Assembly (NCBI GenBank): GCA_016712315.1
Contig: JADJRG010000029.1
Coordinates: forward strand, 558,001 to 622,000
Source: Nannocystis sp.
GTDB lineage: Bacteria; Myxococcota_A; Polyangia; Nannocystales; Nannocystaceae
Direction: 5' to 3'
Length of the DNA: 64,000 bases
Shown: one piece after another, positions 58,107 through 64,000 of the stretch
How the letters are laid out: each line of letters starts with the position of its first letter
Position numbering within the stretch: position 1 is the stretch's first letter
Made by a program: the position numbers and the translations under genes
The notes under the pieces: generated by a model
Seen by the model: only the letters and a program-made list of their open reading frames with translations
What the model was told of the DNA's origin: nothing
Database searches by the model: none

Positions 58107-59823
58107 GGGCCTCACCGCCGGCTTTGGGCACGTAGGGCGGGGGGGTCTGCTGGACCGTGGTGGCGTCGGCGCTGAGGACCAACTCCCAGAGGTAGGGATC
58201 GCCGCCCGCGCCGCTGGCGCGTAAGACGAGGATGAGGCGGGCGGCGCCGTCGACTTGCGGTAGATCGCGGACGCGGTTGCGCTCGCCGGGGGTGAGCGCG
58301 ACGTTGCGCGCGATCGTGCGGCGACCGTCGGCGTCTTGGGTGAGCACGAGCAAGACTGGAGCGGTGAGATCAGCGGAGATCTCGAGCTCGATGGTTCGCT
58401 GCGCCCGATCGATCGTGATCGTGGGCCAACCGGGCCAGAGGCGGTCGAGCAAGGAGCGGCTGATCTGCGCGGCGAGCGGCAGCAACGCCTGGGTCTGATC
58501 GCGGTAGACGATCTCGTCGAGAAAGGCGCGGAGCAGGCCGTCTTCGTCGCGCTCGAAGGCGGCGAGGGGGCGGCCGCGGCTGCTGAGCAGGTAGCCGCGA
58601 GCGGCGGGCCATGGGGCGAGGCGAGCGCCGTCGGTCTCGATGGGATCGAGGGCGGCGCGCTCTAGGAGGCGGGCGGCCGCCTCTTGCGCGCTGAGGTCGT
58701 CGTCGAGGTAGAGCGGCGCGGGGACAGAGGACTCAGAGAGGAAGCGGCGGGCGGTGAAGCGGGCGGCGCCTTCGTGCTCGCCGGCGCCGAGCAGGTGGCC
58801 GAGGAGGCCGTCGGCGAGGGGGCGGCCGCGGGCCGCGGCGAGCTGCTCCACGGTGGTGGTGATCGGCAGGTCACGGCGGCCGTAGAGGCGACGGGCGTAC
58901 TCCTGTAAGGGGAGGCCGCGGTCTCCGGCTTCACCAGAGAGGGCGGCGAAGAAGGCGGAGGCGTCGCCGCGCGCGTGGGCGGGCACGGTGAGGTCTTGGA
59001 CGACGTGGAGCAGGGCGCCGACGCCGAGCAGGGCCATGGCGAGGTGGTGCTGGCGCTCCTCTGGCTCGGCGGCGAGGGCGGCGCGCTCGAGGTGCGCGAA
59101 GGTGCGCGGCGGGGCCAGCAGATCGACCTCGTCGCGGAGCCATGAGATGGCCGATGGACCATGTCCCGAGAAGCCGGTGCGGTTGATCGTGGTCGCGAGG
59201 GCGGCGCCGTTGTGGCGGGCCTGGCGGAGGCGCAGCAGCCACGCGGGCAGCTCGGCGTCCGCCCAGGTGGGGCTGCTGGGATCGCGGCGATCGAGGAAGT
59301 GATGGACGGCGCGGGCGGAGGGGGCGAGCTCGGCGAGCACGCCGAGCTCCAGCCAGCCGAGGGCGCTGTTCTGCCAGGTGTCACCGATCACGCAGTAGAT
59401 CTGGGTGATCGCGGGCGCGGCGGCGCCTGGGCACGAGCCGGGGCCGCCGAGGGGGCGGGCGCCTGAGGCGTCGCTGGCCCGTGCGATCGCTTGGAGGATG
59501 AGGCGGCGCTCGGCCGGCTGGAGGCGCGCTGGATCGATCCGAAGGGGGGTGAAGAGGCCGCGGGTGAGCTCCGAGGCGGCCATCCAGCGGAGATGGAGCG
59601 CGCTCTGACGGGCGGCGACTTCGACGAGGCCGAGGTGCGTGGTGGTCGGATCCCAGGCGCGGGCGGGCGCGGCGCTGAGGCCGGCGGCGAGGGCGAGGGG
59701 GAGGGTGAGGAGGCGCGCGAGGTGACCCGCGCGGCACGAGCGTGGACGCGCCGTGGTCGCCTCGGCGCGGCGAAGGGGCGCGAGCAGGCGGGCGAGGGCT
59801 AGGCGCGTGCGCTGGTGGATCAT
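57934..59823 (-). CDS. Secreted zinc-dependent phospholipase C / S1-P1 nuclease-like protein
   Basis: A 629-residue exported protein. The signal peptide is predicted to cleave after ARA at residue 56, leaving Trp57 as the mature N-terminus (WDPTTTHLGLVE). Zinc-dependent phospholipases C (Bacillus type) also begin with Trp, whose amino group binds zinc, with a nearby His. Near residue 271 LLHVVQDLTVPAHARGD matches the HxxxDxxxPxH zinc motif. The C-terminal half is beta-rich, ending in a long acidic/proline tail (EEDDEPAEEDDEE). Expected activity is hydrolysis of phospholipids or nucleic acids outside the cell. It is co-translated with the upstream lipoprotein (ATGA). Confidence 0.75.
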   Translation of the reverse strand: MIHQRTRLALARLLAPLRRAEATTARPRSCRAGHLARLLTLPLALAAGLSAAPARAWDPTTTHLGLVEVAARQSALHLRWMAASELTRGLFTPLRIDPARLQPAERRLILQAIARASDASGARPLGGPGSCPGAAAPAITQIYCVIGDTWQNSALGWLELGVLAELAPSARAVHHFLDRRDPSSPTWADAELPAWLLRLRQARHNGAALATTINRTGFSGHGPSAISWLRDEVDLLAPPRTFAHLERAALAAEPEERQHHLAMALLGVGALLHVVQDLTVPAHARGDASAFFAALSGEAGDRGLPLQEYARRLYGRRDLPITTTVEQLAAARGRPLADGLLGHLLGAGEHEGAARFTARRFLSESSVPAPLYLDDDLSAQEAAARLLERAALDPIETDGARLAPWPAARGYLLSSRGRPLAAFERDEDGLLRAFLDEIVYRDQTQALLPLAAQISRSLLDRLWPGWPTITIDRAQRTIELEISADLTAPVLLVLTQDADGRRTIARNVALTPGERNRVRDLPQVDGAARLILVLRASGAGGDPYLWELVLSADATTVQQTPPPYVPKAGGEALSEPDDDDDDLEAPPPTAQPPPLEEDDEPAEEDDEEQAEPEPEPPRAPAARRPGRAG

Positions 59824-61043
59824 CGCGTGCCTCCTGTGGCAGGCGGGGTCGCGCTGCTCTCGTCGTCGTCGTCGTCGCCGGCCGCAGGGGTGCTCGGGGC
59901 GTCCGCGGGTGTCATGTCGGGGAGATCGACCTTGGTGCCCGCGGGCACGGCGCGGAGGCGCTGGAGGCCACGATGCAGGTGCTTGGCGAGCAAGAGGGCC
60001 GTCGCGAGATCGGCGCACTGGAGGTCGCCGCAGGTGAGCAGCACGCCGGTCTTGGTGGGACGATCGAGGAAGGCGACGGCGATCACGCCTTCGCTCTCGA
60101 GCACCCAGGTCTCGTCTGTGATGTCTTTGGTGCGCTCGGCGCCGGCCATGGTCGCTTCGATGGTCTCGATCACAGGATCGAGCCCGCCCGGCGGCGCTTG
60201 CCAGACCCGCACGCCGATGTCGTACGGCTCGCTGCGATCGACGGCTTGGTAGTGGACGCCGTGATAGAAGAAGGTGCGCTCGAGGTCGGTGAGCTCGCCG
60301 ACCTGGAAACGATCGTTGGTGCGGGTGCGCTGGCGGATCTCTTCGGGGCTGAGCAGAGGGCTGGCGTCGAGCCACTCGGTGTCGCGTCGGCGCGGGACCT
60401 CAGGCCCGCCGCCGCTGACGTTGGCCTTGCCCGCGAGCTCGCCGCCGAGCTCGCGGTAGAGATCGAGGTTGGCCAGCTCCTGCTCCCAGGCGATCTGCTT
60501 GGCGATCACGCGCGGCGGCGCGAGGTAGGTGAGGTGGGCGGCGTGCGAGTCGCTCTCCCGCCACTTGCGCAGCTCGACCCGGTTGTGACGGGCGGTGAAG
60601 TCGACGCGCGCGCCTCCCTCAAAGGTTGTGTCGGAGCGGTAGCCGAGGTAGCCGCGCTTGTAGATCACGAGGTGGAAGTCGACGAGGCGGACGGCGCTGC
60701 CGCGGATCTTGAGCGGCGCCTCGGGGATCCGGTAGCGGCCGGCGCGATCGGTGGTGCTCTCGTAGGTCTCCGAGCCGTAGGGGCCGATAAAGCCGTCGCC
60801 GCGGGCGTAGGTCCAGACGCCCGCGACGGTCGCGTCGGCGAGGGGATCGCCCGTGGTGAGGTCGATGACCTGGCCGTCGAAGGGGCCGGTGAGGGGGGCG
60901 TCGGTGACTTGGTCCCGCGCGCCCGCGAAGTTCGACGGGCGGACCACCGGAGCGCAGGCGAGCAGCGGCGCGATGAGGCCGAGCACCCGCCGAACAAAAT
61001 GGCGAGAGCGGGGGCGAGGCGCGGTTACGGGCGAGGGGCTCAA
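59820..61043 (-). CDS. Lipoprotein with carboxypeptidase-regulatory-like domain, unknown function
   Basis: A 407-residue protein. The best start is TTG 61043, which gives a signal peptide with lipobox (LGLIAPLLAC); no ATG or GTG fits nearby. A region near residues 50-140 resembles the carboxypeptidase-regulatory Ig-like fold (GQVIDLTTGDPLADATVAGVW, TDRAGRYRIPEAPL). The rest has no recognised domain and ends in an acidic Asp tract (AAGDDDDDESS). It overlaps the downstream phospholipase-like gene by ATGA, so the two form one exported unit. Confidence 0.65.
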   Translation of the reverse strand: MSPSPVTAPRPRSRHFVRRVLGLIAPLLACAPVVRPSNFAGARDQVTDAPLTGPFDGQVIDLTTGDPLADATVAGVWTYARGDGFIGPYGSETYESTTDRAGRYRIPEAPLKIRGSAVRLVDFHLVIYKRGYLGYRSDTTFEGGARVDFTARHNRVELRKWRESDSHAAHLTYLAPPRVIAKQIAWEQELANLDLYRELGGELAGKANVSGGGPEVPRRRDTEWLDASPLLSPEEIRQRTRTNDRFQVGELTDLERTFFYHGVHYQAVDRSEPYDIGVRVWQAPPGGLDPVIETIEATMAGAERTKDITDETWVLESEGVIAVAFLDRPTKTGVLLTCGDLQCADLATALLLAKHLHRGLQRLRAVPAGTKVDLPDMTPADAPSTPAAGDDDDDESSATPPATGGTR

Positions 61044-61152
61044 TTGACTGGCCTGGTGGCCGCCGGGTACCCTGTGAAACCGGCGCGAGCGCGGGTCTAT
61101 CCCACGCCGCGGGTGCTGGCAAGCCTCGTCAGCCGCGCAGCAGCGATCACCG

Positions 61153-62169
61153 ATGCCCCCGTCGATCCCTTGTCCAGCGTGCGGCAGCCCTAACGTGCCC
61201 GAGGCCGAGGCGTGCACGACCTGCGGGTTCCTGCTGGGGGGAGCGCCGGCGGTGCCAGAGAAGTGCGCCCGCTGTGGATCGGGGCTGGGGGACGGCTTTC
61301 AGTTCTGTCAGGTGTGCGGGCTGCCGGTGAGCGCCCGCTTGCCGCGGCCGGTGACGCAGCGGCTGCGGGTCGTGAATACCGAAGCGCGGCGGCGGCGTGG
61401 CCCGCGTCGGGGCCTCGAGGACTCGAGCGCCGGCGGGCCGGAGGAATCGGGGGTGCGGCCGCGGGAGGCGGCGGCGAGCGCCCCGCGGGCGGCGAGCGAG
61501 CGCGGCGGGCGGCCGCTGCGGTTGGTCCTGGTGAACCGCGACGGCAGCGACGGCGAGGCGTTCTTCTTACCCGACAATCAGGTGACGATCGGTCGCAGTG
61601 AGGGGGACCTGCGCTTCGAGCACGACGCGTTCTTGTCGTCGATCCACGCGCGCCTCGAGGTGCGGGACTCGGGCCTCTGGGTGGTCGATATGGGCTCGCA
61701 GAACGGGGTGTATCTGCGGGTGTTCGGGGCGGCGCCGGTGTTCCCGGGGGATCTCTTCCTGATCGGCCATCAGCTCCTCCGCTTGGACAACGCGCCGAGC
61801 GCCCCAGGGCCAGAGATGGGGCGGCAGGGGGTGCGGCTCTTCGGAACCCCGCTCGAGCCGGCGTGGGGGCGACTGACCCTGATTGCAGACGGCGGAAGCG
61901 GGGCCGAGACCTACTTCCTGCGGGCGGCGCAGGTGATCTTCGGGCGCGAGCAAGGGGATATCATCTTCCCTAGCGATGCCTTTATTAGCCGGCAGCACGC
62001 GCAGATCGCGATGGGTGTACGGGACGGGCAGGTCACGGTGACGCTCAGCGATCTTCGCTCAGCGAACGGCACCTACCTGCGGATCCGCGGGCAGGCGCCG
62101 CTCCAGGTCGGGGATATGTTTCGCGTCGGCGATCAGATCTTTCGAGTGAGGTCGGATCAAGGTGGCTGA
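61153..62169 (+). CDS. Double zinc-ribbon, double FHA-domain protein
   Basis: A 338-residue protein. Two zinc ribbons open it (CPACGSPNVPEAEACTTCG and CARCGSGLGDGFQFCQVCG). After a disordered linker come two FHA domains: about 120-215 (VTIGRSEGDLRF, SSIHARLEV, SQNGVYLR) and about 230-335 (VIFGREQGDIIF, ISRQHAQIAM, SANGTYLR). Both keep the Arg, Ser-x-x-His and Asn residues that bind phosphothreonine. Its 3' end overlaps the PP2C gene by 8 nt, forming a reader-eraser pair for Ser/Thr phosphorylation. No kinase is adjacent, so targets are set elsewhere. Confidence 0.9.
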   Translation: MPPSIPCPACGSPNVPEAEACTTCGFLLGGAPAVPEKCARCGSGLGDGFQFCQVCGLPVSARLPRPVTQRLRVVNTEARRRRGPRRGLEDSSAGGPEESGVRPREAAASAPRAASERGGRPLRLVLVNRDGSDGEAFFLPDNQVTIGRSEGDLRFEHDAFLSSIHARLEVRDSGLWVVDMGSQNGVYLRVFGAAPVFPGDLFLIGHQLLRLDNAPSAPGPEMGRQGVRLFGTPLEPAWGRLTLIADGGSGAETYFLRAAQVIFGREQGDIIFPSDAFISRQHAQIAMGVRDGQVTVTLSDLRSANGTYLRIRGQAPLQVGDMFRVGDQIFRVRSDQGG

Positions 62170-63019
62170 GGTCGAGATCTTCGCGCGCACTGAGATCGGA
62201 TGCGTCCGCGATCGCAACGAGGACCGCTTCTTGGTGGTCAACCTCGCGACCGGGGATCGGTCGCTGCAGCCGAGCTCGCGGATCCAGACGATCGCGCGCA
62301 GCGGCACCTTGTTGGCGGTGTGTGACGGCATGGGCGGGGCCGCGGGCGGTGACGTCGCGGCGACGATCGCGGTCGATACGCTGGCTCGCGTGATGGCGTC
62401 GGCGTCGCCGTTCGCGGGCGTCGAGGCCGCTCAAGAGGCGCTGCTCGAGGCGGTTCGGGCGGCGAATCGGGCGATCCTGGAGGCGGCGGCGCGTGATCCG
62501 ATGCTGCGCGGCATGGGGACGACGGTCACCGCGTGCCTGGTCTTTGAGACACGTCTGTCCATCGTGCACGTCGGCGACTCGCGCGCGTACTTGCGCCGCG
62601 GGCGCGCGCTGCAGCAGCTCACCGTAGATCACAGCGTCGTCGGTCAATTGGTCGCGGCGGGCAGGGTGACGGCGGAGGCGGCGCGGGGGCTCGAGCAGCG
62701 CAACGTGCTGCTGCAGGCGCTGGGGGTGCTGCCCAAGGTCTCGGCGGAGCTGGTGGTCTGTGAGGTGCGGGCGGGCGACGTGCTGCTGCTGTGTAGCGAC
62801 GGGCTGAACACACCGCTGGGCGACGAGGCGATCGTCGAGCTGATGCTGCGCCATGAGGATCCGATGCGCTGCTGCCGTGCGCTCACCGAGGCGGCGTGCG
62901 CCGCGGGCGGGCCCGACAACGTGACGGTGGTGCTGGCGCGGCTGACAGGGGAGGGGCTGGAGCTGCCCCACGGGCGCGAGCCGGTGACCGTGGAGCGCAG
63001 GCAGGTGGCGATCGGGTAG
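62162..63019 (+). CDS. PP2C-type Ser/Thr protein phosphatase
   Basis: A 285-residue PPM/PP2C phosphatase that removes phosphate from Ser/Thr residues using two metal ions. Conserved motifs are RDRNEDRF, VCDGMGGAAGG, GMGTTVTACL, HVGDSRAYLRR, LLLCSDGLN and GGPDNVTVVLA, with all metal-binding Asp residues present. It starts at GTG 62162 inside the preceding FHA gene, so the two are translated together. It could reverse the work of the kinases encoded at 9.5 kb and 15.5 kb. Confidence 0.95.
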   Translation: MAEVEIFARTEIGCVRDRNEDRFLVVNLATGDRSLQPSSRIQTIARSGTLLAVCDGMGGAAGGDVAATIAVDTLARVMASASPFAGVEAAQEALLEAVRAANRAILEAAARDPMLRGMGTTVTACLVFETRLSIVHVGDSRAYLRRGRALQQLTVDHSVVGQLVAAGRVTAEAARGLEQRNVLLQALGVLPKVSAELVVCEVRAGDVLLLCSDGLNTPLGDEAIVELMLRHEDPMRCCRALTEAACAAGGPDNVTVVLARLTGEGLELPHGREPVTVERRQVAIG

Positions 63020-63039
63020 CGGCGGGCGCGTCCGACCGT

Positions 63040-63045
63040 TATCCT
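63040..63045 (+). promoter_or_regulatory. Candidate -10 box 8 nt before start codon
   Basis: TATCCT lies 8 nt before the GTG at 63054; no clear -35 box is present. Confidence 0.35.
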
Positions 63046-63053
63046 CCGCGGCC

Positions 63054-64000
63054 GTGAACGAAGCCCGCCCTCCGCCTGTTGTCGTCGTCTCCGGCGGGGC
63101 CGGCTTCATCGGATCTCACGTGGTCGACGAGCTGCGCCGCGCAGGACGCGGGGTGATCGTGCTGGAGGCGCTGCGCCGCGGCGGCGCGAATTTGGCGCAC
63201 CGCCGCGGAGACGCGGGGCTGGCGGTGGTCCAGGGCGACGCGGCGGAGCCCTGGGGGGCGGCGCTTGCGGCGGCGCGGCGCGGCGCGCTGGCCGGTCCAG
63301 TGGCGGCGGTGATCCACTTGGCGGCGCAGATCGACGTGCAACGCTCGCTCGCTGACCCGGCGCTGGACGCCCGTGAGAACCTGGTCGCGACGCTGCAGGC
63401 GATCGACTTCGCGTCGGCCGAGGGGGCGCGGCTGGTGTTCGCCTCGTCGGCGGCGGTGTATGGGGCGACCGACGCGGCGCCGACGCGTGAGGAGAGCGCT
63501 CAGTGGCCGCGCTCGCCGTACGGGATCCACAAGCTGGCCGCGGAGATGCACGTGCGGGTGGCCGCGCAGCTCCGCGGCTTGTCGGCGATCTGCCTGCGCT
63601 TCTTTAACGTGTACGGGCCGCGGCAAGATCCGCAGAGCCCATACGCGGGGGTGATCGCGCGCTTCTTGCGGCGGGCGCTGGCGGGCGAGGCGCTGGAGAT
63701 CTACGGCGACGGCGAGCAGACGCGGGACTTCGTGTACATCGATGATGTCGTCAGCGGGGTCGTCGCCGCGTGTGAGCGCGGGCCGCGCGATGGTTCGGCG
63801 CTGAACTTAGGGTCAGGTCGTGAGCACTCGGTGCGCGAGCTGGCGGAGCGGGTGCTGCTGGCGACGCGCAGCGAGGTGGCGGTGCGGCGGCTGCCGGAGC
63901 GTCGCGGCGAGCTCCGACGATCGCGCGCGGAGATCCAGCGGGCTTGGGAGGCGCTCAGCTATGCGCCGCGGGTGGGGCTGGACGCCGGCCTGGCGCGCAC
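63054..64000 (+). CDS. NAD-dependent epimerase/dehydratase, UDP-glucose 4-epimerase-like (3' end outside window)
   Basis: An extended short-chain dehydrogenase. The frame is open from GTG 63054 to the window end (315 codons and continuing). The NAD-binding motif GGAGFIGSH is at the N-terminus, with SSAAVYG and the catalytic YGIHK (YxxxK). FFNVYGPRQDP and DFVYIDDVV are typical of UDP-sugar epimerases and dehydratases such as GalE or WbpP. It would supply a nucleotide sugar for polysaccharide or LPS; the exact substrate cannot be read. The full length should be about 320-330 residues, so only a few residues are missing. Confidence 0.93.
   Translation, partial: MNEARPPPVVVVSGGAGFIGSHVVDELRRAGRGVIVLEALRRGGANLAHRRGDAGLAVVQGDAAEPWGAALAAARRGALAGPVAAVIHLAAQIDVQRSLADPALDARENLVATLQAIDFASAEGARLVFASSAAVYGATDAAPTREESAQWPRSPYGIHKLAAEMHVRVAAQLRGLSAICLRFFNVYGPRQDPQSPYAGVIARFLRRALAGEALEIYGDGEQTRDFVYIDDVVSGVVAACERGPRDGSALNLGSGREHSVRELAERVLLATRSEVAVRRLPERRGELRRSRAEIQRAWEALSYAPRVGLDAGLAR

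Overview
This 64 kb window is very G+C-rich (about 70 % by eye), coding-dense, and looks chromosomal. It suggests a predatory or social myxobacterium, most likely of the Nannocystaceae type. The clues are many secreted lipoproteins with Ser/Thr/Gly/Asp linkers and Cys-rich tails, thrombospondin-type calcium repeats, Hanks-type kinases fused to AAA/TPR modules, many FHA domains, and the large NAD-specific glutamate dehydrogenase. I saw no rRNA, tRNA, insertion sequence, prophage or CRISPR array. The taxonomic call is an inference from protein style.

Layout. 1-1515: translation factor EF-P (5' end cut off) overlapping its probable beta-lysine ligase EpmA. 1614-5422: an envelope energy cassette (TPR lipoprotein, TonB-like protein, ExbB/TolQ, two ExbD/TolR). 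5484-9413: a giant secreted lipoprotein with TSP3 repeats. 9496-14270: a kinase-AAA-TPR sensor and a small lipoprotein. 14277-18277 (minus): FHA-TPR protein, Ser/Thr kinase, lipoprotein, FMN reductase. 18431-25680 (plus, divergent from that group): two unassigned proteins, a MoxR AAA+ ATPase, a vWA protein and a TPR/HEAT protein, all overlapping or nearly so. 25690-27045 (minus): Xaa-Pro aminopeptidase. 27163-31848: 1561-residue NAD-glutamate dehydrogenase. 32111-33835: Cys-rich lipoprotein and an outer-membrane barrel. 33901-38039: yicC, gmk, rel/spoT and a small basic protein. 38227-40443: a tail-anchored pseudokinase. 40538-42573: a small acidic protein, tmk and a repeat-rich membrane protein. 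42548-47391: HEAT lipoprotein, PilZ protein, era, der. 47506-53714: vWA lipoprotein, barrel, YfgM-like and BamB-like proteins, a secreted protein, Bcp. 53863-58106: lipoprotein, CcmH-like protein, FHA plus degenerate CpaF ATPase, SUKH-TPR protein. 57934-61043 (minus): a lipoprotein and a zinc phospholipase C-like enzyme. 61153-64000: zinc-ribbon/double-FHA protein, PP2C phosphatase and a sugar-nucleotide epimerase that runs off the end.

Main points of interest. (1) The divergent block at 14.3-25.7 kb resembles the MoxR-vWA ('ternary', bpX-type) systems proposed for social bacteria, here placed beside an FHA protein and a Ser/Thr kinase. (2) Two signalling proteins have lost their catalytic motifs: a pseudokinase carrying four copies of an RGWTM motif, and an FHA-CpaF protein with no Walker A. 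(3) About ten genes have a TANNNT-like -10 box only 6-10 nt before the start codon, which suggests that leaderless mRNAs are common. (4) The phospholipase C-like enzyme would expose an N-terminal Trp after signal cleavage, as known zinc phospholipases C do.
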